The notes: generated by a model not told the origin, from the sequence alone. Shown: positions 44,235 to 57,905, counted from the first letter of the stretch. The stretch is 64,000 nt of DNA from Dermanyssus gallinae (GCA_003439945.1 QVRM01005655.1:248001-312000); one strand, 5' to 3'. A program made the numbers and translations.

Positions 44235-44675
44235 TCGGCCGTTAATAGGTGGCGATCAGACTCGCCTTCGGCAGATATCGGCATGCGTTGCGTCTGTGAG
44301 ACGAATGTCACCATCATATTTGCGACTATTTGCGACAAGAGCACAAAACCGCCCATCAAAAAATGACTGGCCGACTGGCTGGAAGCAAAAGGTCCCGACA
44401 ATGATGGTGGCGGGCCCGACAATGACTTCGGCGTCAAAGATTGGCGGCGATGGTCACCTGATGATAGTTCGGATTTTCCCTCGTCGAGTCTCGGGCACGA
44501 ACGAGAGCCGCTCTCGCCTCAGCGGCTTCATACACGGGCGGCTTCCGAGCCGATCGTGATTGGTTATAGCCCGCTGCCGGCACGAATAAGAGCTGAAGAC
44601 GAATATTCAGCAGCTGCTGCTTCTGGCAGAAGAATGGCGTGTCATTGCCTCTCCTGCGTCCGTCGTCGATCATAA
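44235..44675 (+). CDS. Exon-like island, unidentified plus-strand gene
   Basis: One frame is open for 43 codons (…SPSADIGMRCVCETNVTIIF…), meets TGA at 44364-44366, then stays open for 102 codons to TAA 44673: LADWLEAKGPDNDGGGPDND, FGVKDWRRWSPDDSSDFPSS, SLGHEREPLSPQRLHTRAAS, EPIVIGYSPLPARI. Codons end largely in G or C. RAASEP fits the R-x-x-S-x-P pattern bound by 14-3-3 proteins. The TGA follows an A6 run, so it may be an indel artefact. Competing frames exist on both strands (minus 44434-44673), and no family is recognised. Confidence 0.3.
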
Positions 44676-46112
44676 GATAATATCTACTTCAGTTGATACC
44701 TAGCATTGATGTACCGCCGTTGTGGACCAGCAAGGATGTCTGCCGTCGCCAAGGACCATCGCCATCGCCAAGCGACAAGGCCTAAATAAACGTCGGGTCA
44801 ACCTCAGCCATTATCATCAGACTAAATGGAGGCATTTGAAAAAGAAAAGCCAGGCGCTTCCGTTGATAGTGGAGTGAAACAAAAAAAAGTAATCTTTTTC
44901 GTCTAACCGTAGACAAACATTATTTCTTGTCGCGATCTGTCATTACATAGCTATGTTTACCGGATCGGAAAACTGTAGCTAATTGATACGCAGTTGCAGT
45001 TTTGAGGTGTCGCAGTTGCCTAGCTCCGCTAACATCATCGCCAAGTAGCGATGTATAGAGTCGACTTTGAATATCTGACTAATACGTAGAGATTTTTCAG
45101 CGAATCAGCTATCGCCATTGATAGTGAGAGTCGTCATTTTAATTCAACTTTAGACTATTTTTTCGATCACGAATTTGGCACGAGTTGTTTCGCTGTTCGA
45201 AACGAGATTTTAAATTGTACAATGTCACGGACTTCACCTGACAAAATATAAAGCTAAGTGTTTTTTAGGAAGTGTAGGAGGAAAATTGTTGTTGCGCGGA
45301 GACAGAAATCACTAATGAGTATGCTCTTAGCAAAACGTGTGGCACTTAGCTAAGAGTGTACTGTAAATCACCTCTAGCGTTACGGCAACTATCTCTACAC
45401 AACAGCCATCCGCTCACCTTGCGGTACTGCTGTCGGAATAATACTTTGAGCTAGATCGAGTGTTAGCCATCTTCGTTGAAACCAAACGGGTAAAGCAGAA
45501 GCAGGGATTGCTTGCAGGTTGTGGGTTATTTATGGCTGTCTGTTCGTTAGTTTTTTTTTGTTTTGGTTGCGGAGGTGACTTGTGTTCGTTGTAGATAGAA
45601 GCTTGTAGCTAACCTTTGCTCCAGGTGTTATTGCTCGTAGAAGCGACGTGCAGTCCTATGCCCCTATGCGGGCTGATGCTATGTCATTTCTGACGTGTCT
45701 GTCCATGCTACCTTTTTTTTTGTTGAGTTTAAATAGAAATGAAGTGAGTGTTTTTTCTTTTGCTATACCGTTGTAGCAGCCCCTGCAGGCCGGTCTTCCT
45801 GATATGCGAACAGACAGTATCGCTTTTATGAATACCATCACTACTAATGATGATAGAGAAAACTCGTTTTGTGCGATCTGTGTCGCATATGTCGCAGTGA
45901 CTACTATCTATGTACGTTACGGACGCTCGGCCGCAAATGTAATCGACAATATTTATTTTCTTTTTGTGGCGTTCATTAGAGGAGCTTTGTGTGCGGTGTG
46001 TGTGTCGTAAAGCGGTCATAGGCACACTGGTGACCCTGATCACGACCTGACCATGACCGGTATTGAAGCGTAGTATTAGTTCATGTTTCTGAGAAACATG
46101 GATATTATTTCA

Positions 46113-46168
<56 letters not shown>

Positions 46169-47694
46169 CGAGAAATATTAATTATTTTGGTGTTATTAGT
46201 GAACATAAGCGGTTAATGCCCATGGGAAGTAGAACGAATTATCATGAACCATCTGTATGAGAAGATGACTCATGCTTAAACAACAGGCACAAGTTTGTTT
46301 TCTTCTGTTGGCGTGTGATATGCATGCATGTTTTGAACGCAGAAACCTGATAGTAGTAAAAAACTCTTCATTTCATTGTAAACACCAATAATTCGCTTCG
46401 TAATTACAGTTTTTCGTTTAGAGGCCATAGGACGTAGACTACAAACATATGCGCTTCCAGTGCGTACCTATTTGAGTACTTCTCTAAAAAAACAACACTT
46501 CAGGTTACTTAATTATTGCTATGCTTGCTTATGACTTAAGGGAAATGACGCGTATTGTAGCATCTACTAGCTCTGCTATAGGCTCGAACGTTTGCTTATT
46601 GTCAACGTGCATACGTTGTTGTCTCCGGTTCAAAAGAATATATGGAAGGATAGCCATAGTCTCATAGCCAAGTAAATACAGTACACTACGATGGTTTTGT
46701 GCCGATAGCTCAACTGTAGGCGGATGAAACTTTTTACACTCGTTACGGTAACGACACACAATCCCCTATGAGTGTCACGCTATGAGTTTCTGGCGTAGCT
46801 CAGCACAATGTCGATACATCGCTGGCGTACGTGTATAGGGAGTTATGTATTTTCAAGTAGAGCCCGCGTTTCTCAATCACAAACGGCGCACGGCAGAAGC
46901 AGCAGCATGCTTGTCGGCATGAGATGATTGCGTCACTAGCCGTCAAAGCAAGGTCAGCCAAGGACATCTGGCGGCCGGAATTTTTTACAGACTGACCGGA
47001 TGTTCATCTTCTTCTAGAATTCTTGACGGTGTTCTGATATACAGGTATATGTACATCTACTCGAACAAATATAGCACATACGCTCGCGGGATGTTCGCTT
47101 GAACATTCACAGCCGGCTGAAGCAATTGTCTATCGCAGTCGATCCGCGAAATGCAGACTGGTATCGATTGGTAAAACAGCGGATATGAGTGTTGCAATGC
47201 TCTTTCCTCTCGTCGTTGTTGTCGTCGTTTTTACTATAATCATCATGCTTTGTTGTCGTTGCCGTTGTTGTTGTTGTTGTTGTTGTAATTCTTCTTCCTC
47301 CTCTTCCTTAGGCCCTATCTTTGAAAAGATGTTTGTTCTTACTCTGATGCTGTTGTTGTTGTGTTGCTGTTGTGATCCTCATTCTTACTATTTCTAGGCG
47401 GTGATGGTCAATAAGTCAACGTGCATTATTTAGCTACGTCAGAGTGGGAGTCAGTGAGTGCTGCCAGAGGCATGTTCGATCGACCCTGGAGTTTCACATC
47501 TCACGTTGTAGTAGCTGTTTAGTACCGCATGATGCGTGGCGCGACCGATCTATGAGGTGCACACAGGAAGCCGAACCGCTATGCGTTGCTTGTTGCTTTT
47601 GCTGCAGTTATTGCTACTCATTTACAGCTTAGTCGGTCTATCGCATACGATGGATTGCGCATGAAAGTCTGTGTGCTTTAGGGTACCACAAAAG
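44676..47694. other. Unannotated region
   Basis: Apart from the (AT)n tract at 46117-46166 and a GTT-type run near 47262-47286, I see unique AT-rich DNA with no motif that supports a gene. Short open frames on both strands (for example 45656-46043 and 46529-46759) show no recognisable domain. Confidence 0.4.
46117..46166. repeat. (AT)n microsatellite
   Basis: About 50 bases of AT repeat in unannotated sequence. Confidence 0.97.
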
Positions 47695-47935
47695 TGGCGG
47701 CGTGGTCTAGAGGACTGGTGCGCTAGTTATGGTTGTTATCTACCCGGGTGTCGCCGGTTCGATCCCTGTTGTTGATCGAATTCCCTATGAGCGATGCTCA
47801 TTGAGAATAGATGATAAACCATACCCATAAACAGCTGAGAATCAGCGGCCATGCTGCCACAAGGACTGTTGGGGAAACCCTAGATATCTTAAGATGTCCG
47901 GCCCTCGGTACATTGAAGATATACTTCACGGTGAG
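47695..47935 (+). repeat. tRNA-derived SINE, family 2, copy a
   Basis: The head GGCGGCGTGGTCTAGAGGAC followed by GTCGCCGGTTCGATCCCTGT has A- and B-box like sequences of a pol III promoter. The body includes ATAGATGATAAACCATAC and CATGCTGCCACAAGGACTGT, shared with the copy at 35960-36166. It is a repeat and not a tRNA gene, because the spacing of head and body is conserved between copies. Confidence 0.75.
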
Positions 47936-49048
47936 TTCCAAGCTTGTAGGGGACCGAGGATGGTCTACAATTAAAAACAACCCTTTTAAAAATGGTTTTG
48001 ATTGTAGGGTACAACAGCGAACGCTAGTTTAAAGTCGACAATGAAGACCATGGGGAAAAACTATGCAGCCAAAACACGTTGTTGGGCAATTCAGCCTTTA
48101 TTATCGTAAAGCAGAACATCGCTCAGCCGAGTAAAACTGGAGCGTAAAATTAAAGAAAAAGAAGCGAAACAGCTCGTTTATCATGACCAAATCAAAGTGA
48201 GGTTTATGCTCGTTTCGTAAGTTGTAATTTGCCTGTGTTTTCCGGCTGCTCTTGCAAATACCAAGTGGTAATTGTTGGAGTTCTAGCAGCATGAGGGAAC
48301 AACTCGAATTGCACCAACCAGTGAGATAACTGCTGCAACAATTATCTTTTTCATACGCACCCCAGGCCCCAAAAATATTTGCAAGACACCTTTTAGCGGT
48401 TATTGGTGGTTCACGCTTTCTATTATTTCTATTATTTCTCCTGCTGTTGTCGTTATTTGAGTCGTTTCGTTTCCATAATTACGTCTTTTGTTGCACGCAG
48501 ACTATATTTATTTATAGAACTAATTTTCCTGAATACCAAAGTCGTTTTCCAACCGTTGTCGTTTGAAAGCTTGTCACGCTTACTACCGATGCGTCGTGGT
48601 TGTTGATAGCGGCGTTGGAGTTTTCGCTAGTCCACACTATGGTGGTGGGTCAGGTCATCGTACGGAATTTGCGCTCATAATGTCGTAATAGGCCACCAAA
48701 CATCTCTTGCGTTGCCCCGACGTGTGTTGTTCGCTCTCGATGGCCGTTTGCTCGCTCAGGCAAGCACTAAATTGGCTGAGCACTGGAAGTCATCACTGGT
48801 CATCAGTGGCAACAATAGCTAGTCCTCTCGCTGATGATACCAGCAGCAGCAAGGACGAGACTTTGGCTTCGACGAAAAGTCAACTCGCGAAGTATGGGAC
48901 GTATGAAAGAAGAGCTCCCGATAAAGTGATTCTGATGATCATAGTCTTGAAATGTAGCGTGCATAAACGTATCGCGTCTAGACGTTGCCTTGTGGTGACG
49001 CGCGTTGTGACCGAGGGGCTGATTTTATATGTATGATTCCCTTCATAA

Positions 49049-49084
<36 letters not shown>

Positions 49085-49409
49085 AATAAATAAATAAAAT
49101 ATTGCAGCATATCTTGTGGCAGCGCTTGCCTTAGCCAGTGTCCTGCACTTTGCACTTCTGCATCTACTGGTGTGTCCGTATACTGGTTTCTTGCGGTGGC
49201 GAAGTGCAGCATCTTCCGCACCACGCGACTGCAGCTTCACCAGCTTTATTGGTCGACTGTCTATTGCTTGTTGTGGACGTGATGACGACAACACTTCGAC
49301 CGGTTCTGACTGAATTCGTTGCGATTTCACTGCAGTTAAGTTCTCAGTTGACCGCTCGGGGCTCGCCTCGCTTACCGCGGCGCCAATGACGGGTAAGACG
49401 ACAGGTAAG

Positions 49410-49480
49410 ACAACAACAACAACAACAACAACAACAACAGCAGCAGCAGCAGCAGCAACAACAACAAAAACAACAACAAC
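49410..49480. repeat. (CAA)n(CAG)n triplet repeat
   Basis: A run of about ten CAA then six CAG then more CAA. It lies in a GC-rich island (49100-49600) with several open frames on both strands and strong donor-like sites on the plus strand (ACGACAG|GTAAGA at 49404). A polyglutamine-coding exon is possible but not shown. Confidence 0.9.
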
Positions 49481-50330
49481 AGAAGTAAAGAAGGTGTGCC
49501 GAACGGGTGACCCTGACGGTGGTGCGATCCGTAACACGACAGCAGCAACACCAGTAACCAGAACAAGTAAGCAATTGTGCGGGGGCGGATTACGCAAGGT
49601 ATACACGTTTGATCGGCAATTACCTCCAACGATGGACTGCCTCCTAATGAGCGTAATCTGTTCATTTTTACATTAATTCACGACGTTGTGGCCGTCGGAT
49701 ATCATGACATTGCTGTTACAACGACGTTACACCATACACATATACGTACGTCGTAGGTAACATGTACGTACACACACACACATATATATATATATATAAA
49801 TATAACCCGGATAAGTCAGAAATTCTGTCAATAAGCAAGCAGCAGTGTACTTGCGTTACCTTGTGCTCTTTACCATTGCGAAGCGCCGCATCAGCGGCAA
49901 AGATTTGTGCTTGTGTTTACGGGGCTAAAACTTACGTACGATCGTATTAAAATCGCTGTATTTTCATCGCCAATGTAGTAAATATTTTGTTGCGGCAGAT
50001 CGATCAGAGACAGTTTGTTTTTTACACATCTGGATGATATTACTACTTTTCTCGTAGCTTGTCGTGTTGTAATCAAATTTGACATTTGACAAGACCGTAC
50101 ACATGGTAAACGGATCATATGAATCAGTTAATTCGCTCCTAATTAGCTGTTTCTATACCACCATGCCGATGAATGCCTGACACATCGGTTCACCTAAAAT
50201 GACACGATAAACCGCCCGAACACTTGCGCTCTTCTTTTGAAAACGAATCATTTTCTGAATAGCTTGGTTGCTGACGAAGAGAAATGCGTCGTCTACAACA
50301 ACGTAACAAAGTTACATGCATAGCCCTGTG

Positions 50331-50492
<162 letters not shown>

Positions 50493-50976
50493 GTCTGTTA
50501 GAAGACCCAGAACACTCCGAAACCGTCCTCTTTTTCATTCTTAACTTATGTTTTTGCCCACGACAGAGAAAAAATAAGCGTGTGAACTAAAAAAAACTCA
50601 TTTGAATGTGTTTATCAACTAGACGCATTGATTCTACGTTCTTAGCCCTTCGCTACACCAGCGAGCGTCATTGCTTCTAGACTTCATTCCTTAGAAGACG
50701 GTTATTTTGAAGGTGCTATTACGGGTAGGAAGACTCATTTTACTTAGGGTCATGTAGGTATCATTTTCTAAGGTTACGCTGTATTTCGGGATGTCTTCTA
50801 CCAGGTTAAAACAAAGCCTTCGTGTTATTTTTGGAAAAAGTAACGGCGAAAGTTAATATATGCATATTTACTTGTATATACTAATATATACATACATGTG
50901 CATATACGACGAGAATTAAAGCGTTGTTAAATGCAGTTCCGTGAATAACCCATGTTTTGAAAGTGAGTAGGAAAAC

Positions 50977-50977
<1 letters not shown>

Positions 50978-51054
<77 letters not shown>

Positions 51055-51055
51055 T
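50978..51055. repeat. (AT)n microsatellite
   Basis: About 78 bases of AT with one phase change (TATAATAT). Confidence 0.97.
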
Positions 51056-51516
51056 AACGTGCAAAACTAGTTAATGGTCATTCTGTCTACGAAGAAAGAC
51101 ATTAACTCGTGCAAGCATCAACCGGGAAATACTTAACGGACAGTATTAACGCCGTTTATTAAAAAAAAAACCGAAGAGAACAAATACACGTAACCACAAA
51201 CGTACACACGCGTATTCCAATCTATAAAGGCAACGTCGGATAATCGAGCATCGTCCGGCGGACAGAAAGACCCCCGCTTCGAGTCACAACACGCGGTGAC
51301 CCGGTTTTACCAGTTTGCCCCCCAGGCATAACGTGTGTCTTAGTCTTTTAATCAGACACCTCTTCTAGTACAATTCCTGTTGTTTGTGTTCCATTTGTTA
51401 CGCCACTGGCCACCTATCCGCTGAGCGCGCGTCGTTAACTAGCTTGCTGCTACGGCCTTGATCGTCTTCCATATTTTATTTATACATGTATACATGTAAA
51501 TATGTGCGTGTTGATA

Positions 51517-51519
<3 letters not shown>

Positions 51520-51603
<84 letters not shown>
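51520..51603. repeat. (AT)n microsatellite
   Basis: About 84 bases of AT just upstream of the mariner relic at 51690. Confidence 0.97.
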
Positions 51604-51689
51604 GAAAATGGGATATGGTGATACGCTCGTGCGTTAAAGCGGCCATTACTAAATCAGTCGGTAGACTCAATTTTAGCGCCAAAATCTTG

Positions 51690-52240
51690 GTTGCTTTCTG
51701 AGAAAGCGGATATATGGTAAATGAAAACGTGCTCTAAGGGCGCAGGAAGTCCCCAGAGTACCAAAACGACCACTCGAATATAGTCATGTTGCACTATTGG
51801 TGAGATATCAGAGGCATCGTTCACTTTGAACTTCTGAGAAGAAACCAGAAAACAACGCGAATTCCTGGCTGCCAACAACGACAGCGAGTTGTTTACGAAC
51901 AATTTATTTGCGCGCGTTTACTCGTGAACAGGAAATAGGTCATTGTTCAGCAAGACAACGCGCGCTCCTGTGAGAGTAACACCAACAGCAAAAAACACGA
52001 CCTCGGCTGGGAACTTACTGAGTACCCACCATACTCTATAGACCTTGCACCTTTTTGACTGAAAGACATTTAAAGTCGTTCGAAAAGTCCAAAGTGGGTG
52101 CAAAAGTTCCTAGTTTATAGAAAAGGTGTTTTACAAAAGAGGAATCAAAAAGCTGGTTTCTCATTGGCAGAATGCCATTGAAAGGGAGGAAGACCATATT
52201 GATGAATGAAATGAGCATGTTCTTGCAAAATCGTATCTTT
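51690..52240 (+). pseudogene. Old mariner transposase relic
   Basis: Plus-strand readings in one main frame with stops: VMLHYW-stop-DIRGIVHFELL, then VIVQQDNARSCESNTNSKKH and DLGWELTEYPPYSIDLAPF. These match the WWDxxGVVHYELL, QDNARPH and LGWELLPHPPYSPDLAP motifs of mariner transposases. It differs strongly from the two SETMAR-like copies in this window, so it is an independent, older family. No terminal repeats were found. Confidence 0.75.
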
Positions 52241-52867
52241 GCTTCAAACAAGGAACGGCAAAAACGTTTGCGTCAACTCTCTCCCCTCTCTCTCTCTCTC
52301 TCTCTCTTTATACATATATATATATATATATATATATGTACGTGCTCCCTGATCTCAAAGGAAATGAATCACCTTAAACGCAGCCACCCACTCGCGGTGG
52401 CTGCTTTCAGCGATATATATATACAGCTTTACTAATCGTGGAAAACTAGTGGTAAAACTGATTTATTCCGTATGCCCTGTACCCAACTCAGAATGAAGCT
52501 GCAAGCTAAATCCTGCTATAACTGCAGTGTTTTTTTTATACTGAGCAATAAATGGTGTCTTGGAAACTAACACTGAGACGTCCCCTAACATACCCCTACG
52601 CCCTTGTAAAGGCGCTCCTCAAAAATAATGAATTTTGGTTTATAGTAAGAAGATTCGCAGACATTGTCTCCGAGGCGAAAACAACAAAGCACAAAATCGT
52701 TTAGCCTTAATAGCAAGATCAAAATGTCAGGTGAAGTAATCTTGAGCAGACAGTACTGCGGCCACCCCCCAACAAGGGTAAAGAGGATGACTGGATTTTA
52801 GTGGGTTTGTGAGTGCTACTGTACCGTGGCTTTGAAAACAACGCCCGGCATTATGCATCTTACCAGG

Positions 52868-52902
<35 letters not shown>

Positions 52903-52982
52903 ATTGTGTTATGACGGAAACATCTTTTTTAGTTACAGATGCTAACTTTAACACAACTCTGCAAATAAATATTCATTCTGCA

Positions 52983-53165
52983 AGGTGGTTCAGTGACTAC
53001 GACATGGTCTCATGTTTTGGAGGTCATGGATTCTAATCTTGGACCAGTCATTCATCAATTAGTTTTCATGTCAGGCCATTGAATTCTAATCGGCCCTGGC
53101 CCGAGAAAAACGAGAAGCACAGATTCACGAACAAAATATGGTTTATTACCATCCCCCCTTACGAC
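52983..53165 (+). repeat. tRNA-derived SINE, family 1-like, old copy d
   Basis: A diverged copy: head AAGGTGGTTCAGTGACTACG and GGTCATGGATTCTAATCTTG, body CAATTAGTTTTCATGTCAGG, CGAGAAAAACGAGAAGCACA and an end GGTTTATTACCATCCCCCC. The order of blocks matches family 1, but identity is clearly lower. Confidence 0.55.
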
Positions 53166-53276
53166 TGTTAAAACTTTTATAACTACGAACTCCCTAACGA
53201 TTGTAAAAAAATTATAACTTCACGCAAAAAAATGCTAAGAATAAATTGGAAGAAAGTACAGGTTATGTGTGTAGTA

Positions 53277-53277
<1 letters not shown>

Positions 53278-53339
<62 letters not shown>

Positions 53340-53400
53340 TAATATATATAGCTTGTAGCATAGAGTATATATATACATATATATATATATATAATTGTTC
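53278..53400. repeat. (AT)n microsatellite cluster
   Basis: A 55-base pure AT tract followed by shorter tracts separated by unique sequence (GCTTGTAGCATAGAG). Confidence 0.95.
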
Positions 53401-53580
53401 TTGGGAAGGGCACGTTGTTATGCAATGTCGTAGTGCATTATTTGATAACCGGCATACTATATACTACATGGTAAAGACCTTCACCGCCGAGGACCGTATC
53501 ATTCGATTTCGATTTTCAGACACCTATTGCAGCACCAAACGCGATACTGTTGCATTATTTCATTGTCTGTAGCTCGTATA

Positions 53581-53594
53581 GGGGGGGGGGGGGG
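53581..53594. repeat. Poly-G tract (14 G)
   Basis: A pure run of 14 G in otherwise ordinary sequence. It is a candidate G-quadruplex or a length-uncertain base-calling site. Confidence 0.95.
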
Positions 53595-56199
53595 CAAATT
53601 TTGCGGTTTATCGTACGCGCAGCACATACGAGTTGCCAAGGTACAATTCTCTGAGTTCAGTAGCGAGCATCGTAGGCAAAGTCGTTACGCAAACGTATTC
53701 TGTAGTTCGTTTCGTCGTGAAGCTACCTGAGCAGCGTCCCACGATCATCATCGGCGTCTGTGCATAATTCCGACCTCTCACTCCGCACCATATATATAGC
53801 GCATTCCGAGTGCGGCTTCCTCTCGCTGAGGCAGAACGTTGCAGGTTGGCCATAATTGATACCAGCCAAGCGTGCCCATCTACTAATACGATCTTGCGAT
53901 CCGCTCGGTCCCGCATACGGCAGACATATCAGTCTGACAGGCCAATGTCCGCTACGTAAACTCTGTTTTGTCTGTTCATATCTCTCTCTCTCTCTCTCTC
54001 GAATCCAGATAATGCTTTGCTCACGATTTATTTATATAAATATGTGCGCACATGTATATATATATATATATATATATTTCAGTTCAAAAACATGTTGTCG
54101 TCATGACAGCGTAAATGTAAATTTGCTCTGCACGTTGAGTAATTTGCATCCGAGATGAGAACCGTGGTGAATGATTGAGGTGCCCTTCTCCGTGGTGTCG
54201 TGGTTGTTAATCTTCCCTGTCCATGCCACATGAAGCCGTCATTAATACAGTTCCTGTGTGTTGTTGTCGTTGTAACTGTTATTTGTTTTGTAGTTAGCGG
54301 TAGTAGCGGTCGTTGTTGCTGTTCTATATTATTATTATATATTGTTGTTGTTGTTATTGTTGTAGCTGTTGGTGACATTGTTGTCGATGGCGGTTGGGTA
54401 ATATTTTGCGGCTGTTACTGCGATGTTAATATCTTGATGATATTGCTGTTATTACTATAGTTATTGCTGCGGATATTATTATTATTATTGAACTTCCATG
54501 GTTGTTCTTGGGTAGCTGTAATAGTGGTAGTAGCACTTCGACTAATAGCGTATTCCTATGGCTACTGTTGGTGTTATTGGCATCAATACAACGTCTGCGG
54601 TTATGACTGCATCTTCATGCAATCACATGTCTTAAGCTAAAGTTCGTTGTCGTAAGTTGTCTTTAAGTTTGCCTTACGTTTATTGTTGTTTGTTCGTGAC
54701 ATTTTCGTCTTCGTTCTTTGCTAGTGGTAGTGTTACTATTTTGCACGATGTCTTATGGCATTACATGATGGTGCTTCTGGTGCTGCTGCTGCAATTCGCG
54801 TTAAAACTATTGCCCCCTCCTCCAGCTGCACTTGTTTTCCTTGGGGCTTACGTATGAACACGCAGTGAGCGAAGGTAAGAGATCGAATGTAGCGAAACGA
54901 AATTGTGGACAGAATAACGCAAACGTTTTTTGAATGTTTCGTGAAAAATATTCATCGAGGTTCCCCGCAAAGCTGTGCCCTCGCTATCCGTTGTGAGCTA
55001 ACTAACTTCTGGAATTTAATCGCCACTGAGTGGACGTCATACAAAGATTGTTGTCATAAGTCTATAATCGACAATGGAACCATACCTAAGAAAATAATTA
55101 AAAAAAACGTGACACAGCTGATGGTAAACGTTGTTATATATAGATTGATTGTATATATATATATTTATATGCATGTAATTATTGATATATTTATACACAT
55201 ACTTACACATGCGTATCGAGTACGGGATGCTTAATCGCTATGCAATTTATGTGTTTGACGGCTGTTCATTTATTAGCATCAACAGCAAGTCACAGCTAAA
55301 GCACCTTCAAATTTCTGATGGTAGATGTTGAACGAAGAGCGGTGTTGTTCAGTGTATATCGTCTGTTGGCTTGGGGTCAGTGCGTTGACCGGCTTGTGGT
55401 GACCATGGAGTCGTGATCGACACTCGTACTTTGCAATCGGGTATACTTATTGTCTTGAACTCGCCAACAGTGTCTAACTCCACAAACATTGAACTCTACC
55501 TCCTGAACGCCTGCTTGTCTGACACCTATACGCTTCACCCTATTGACAAGGGCTTACATGTTTTTTACGCAGTGTCGTAAACGTAATACGTCGGTGACTG
55601 TTAATAAGCGAAAAGTTAAGACTAATGTAAGGCAAGCAGATTGTTTAACCGTGCTTTAAAAAAATCTCTGCATTGTGCGTTTACACAAGTTTGCGATATA
55701 TTTTTCTTCAAACAAAGTAAGCTATTATATTTTAGGGCATGGTTCCGCTTGCCGTGGAATGACCTAGAATTAAAATTTGTTTTTTTAAGGAGATTGATTT
55801 TAAGCCGTGGAATGATCTGTTCCTAGTCTACTAAGGCGTGAAATACAGGCTATTCAACCGAAGCCGTTTAGGAGCTGTGTAAAAGGCGCTTTAAAAAAAT
55901 TGCATATCAATTAACATATCACACAGCATGCATGGCAAATATGGCGAAAAGTATAACCTCGACCATGAAAGCTTTGTCTTCTTTTCAAATCGAACCGGCG
56001 TTTGCGTCTACCAGATTTGTTAGACGCAGTCGCTTGTATAGGATTTGTTAGACGCAGTCGCTTGAATAGCTAATGTCATCGTCTCCTAAGCCTAGATCGT
56101 AAAGCTTTTGCTCGACAACTTCTTAAGCAAGTAACCCATTCCGAAGTTCAGAACCCTCGCGGGGTGGTATAAGATCATTCGTGGAGCACATCCTAGGAT
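53595..56199. other. Unannotated region
   Basis: GTT-type trinucleotide runs (54250-54500), a (CT)n run (53980-54000) and short (AT)n tracts. No gene or transposon motif was recognised. Confidence 0.4.
56014..56064. repeat. Two-unit tandem repeat, 28-bp period
   Basis: GATTTGTTAGACGCAGTCGCTTG occurs at 56014 and 56042 without mismatch. Confidence 0.93.
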
Positions 56200-56690
56200 C
56201 GACCCAAGCATGGGAAGTAAAAACAGAAGTAGGAATGAAAGTGCTAAAAGAAAAACACAAAAGGTGCAAGGAAAGGCTATACGCTTTCCGAGACCGACGC
56301 GGCTGAAAAAGCACAGCTGTGGACCAAAAGTGTTTGCAAGGGCTGGGACAAAAGGCGCTGGACAGGCGGGGGAACCCATGAGTGACCGCGGTCAAATGAT
56401 CCTCCGATAGGGCAATCGCCACTTCTTCTTATGGCCGATAGCATTGTTCTATGGAGATCTGGGCCATTGAATGGTAAGGGTTTAAGAAGGCGCGTTTAGT
56501 GGGTATGGGTCTCAGCGGTGTAACATCCACCAGCCTGGACCGTGTCTCACAGATAGCTCGAGGTCAGAAGTGGGGTTCCTTTCACGTAGCAGTAGCGCGT
56601 AACTTTAACTCTCTGTGCAATTAACTCTTTCCTACAAAAATTGATTGAGTTAGTGCTGATTTAAATAGCCACAGTGTCTAGCATTACTGT
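56200..56690 (-). repeat. Dispersed repeat family 3, adjacent copy a
   Basis: Contains CTGGACAGGCGGGGGAACCC, CCATGAGTGACCGCGGTCAAATGAT, then GTAACATCCACCAGCCTGGA and ACTCTTTCCTACAAAAATTG. The same series recurs about 560 bases downstream, in the same order, at 56790-57180. The first half is the inverse of the repeat at 4441. No coding or tRNA-like structure was recognised. Confidence 0.65.
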
Positions 56691-56789
56691 TGCATCGTCT
56701 TAGCCATTTGTCGAGACAGTTGCTAGAATAAAAACAAAACGAAACGGAATGAGTACTTTGCTCCATTGTCGCCGGATGCTGGCACGAGT

Positions 56790-57180
56790 CACACGTGGAA
56801 GCCAAAGCGCAACCTTGAGTCAAACGCAACAGCTGAGGCAAAGTTTGCTGGATAGGTGGGGGACCTGTGAGTGACCCTCGGCCAAATGATCCGACAGGGC
56901 GTTCGACACTTCTCCTGATGGCCCATAGCACTGTTGGCCATGAGAGCATGAAATTTAGGTGGCGGGGGGGCGTTTGATGGGTGTGGGTCGTAGCGGCGTA
57001 ACATCCATCCGCTAGGATCTTGTCCTACACAGCTGGAGATTAAAAGTAAAATTCCCTACTCGTTGCGGTAGTGCTTAATTGCATTTGACCCTTCTCTACG
57101 CAAAAAAAACGTCTGGGTTAGTGTTATCCTATCTAGCACAGTGTAGCATTGTCGAAATAGTAAAGAAGAACAACAAGTCG
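56790..57180 (-). repeat. Dispersed repeat family 3, adjacent copy b
   Basis: Contains TTGCTGGATAGGTGGGGGAC, CTGTGAGTGACCCTCGGCCAAATGATC, then GTAACATCCATCCGCTAGGA, CTTCTCTACGCAAAAAAAAC. It is in direct orientation to copy a. The two are clearly diverged from each other, so the duplication is old or they are independent insertions. Confidence 0.65.
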
Positions 57181-57905
57181 AAAAAGAATGAGCATTTTGC
57201 TCCATCGCTGCCGTTTGCTGGCACATGTCGCGCAAACGTTCTTGATAAAATTCGTGATAATCGGTAATCCTTCTAGTGTCTCGACCGCTAGCGTGTCAAA
57301 GTCCTGCTCGTGTCGATGTTCTGTATCTTTTCAAAGCTTTTTCTGTTTGGCGAGCATTACCGTGCAATCGGCGCAAAGTTTACGCATTTGCTTTAGCATG
57401 TATGCATTTTGCACAAGCACTTCATCAATAAACACGATTCCTTAGATTCTTAGCACTTCCTACAATTCCTGGTCCATTTCGGCACCTTCCGTTGATTCCA
57501 CGTTTACTACGGCGTTGCCACCTTGAACTTCCGAAGAAACTTAATACAGACAATACGGGTCTCTTAAACTTGTGCCACATGCCCTCAATAATCTGTTCAT
57601 AAATTGTGACCAAAATCCATCCGACATAGTTCAGACTTTTACTGGCTTCCTCCTGGCTTGCAGCTACACTAGATCTACGAGTGCGAACTTTGAGGTGGAC
57701 AGGAGATCGGTACAAGATGTGATTGCCTCCCAAACAACACAATTGTCTTCACCGTAGGGTAGAAATGTTACTGCATCTGGCCGTTTCTCATCTATCAAAC
57801 TAGATGAGGTAAGTATTCCATTTAGTGGGAATAGTAGTTTGGTTAATGGAAGTGTGTCGAAGAAACGTCGCCATGTTTCTGCTGCAGGTACATATGTAAA
57901 TAATA

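Noticed and set aside
47695..47770. tRNA gene with an A box and GGTTCGATCCC
   Set aside because: The same sequence plus body recurs at 35960-36166, which marks a SINE.
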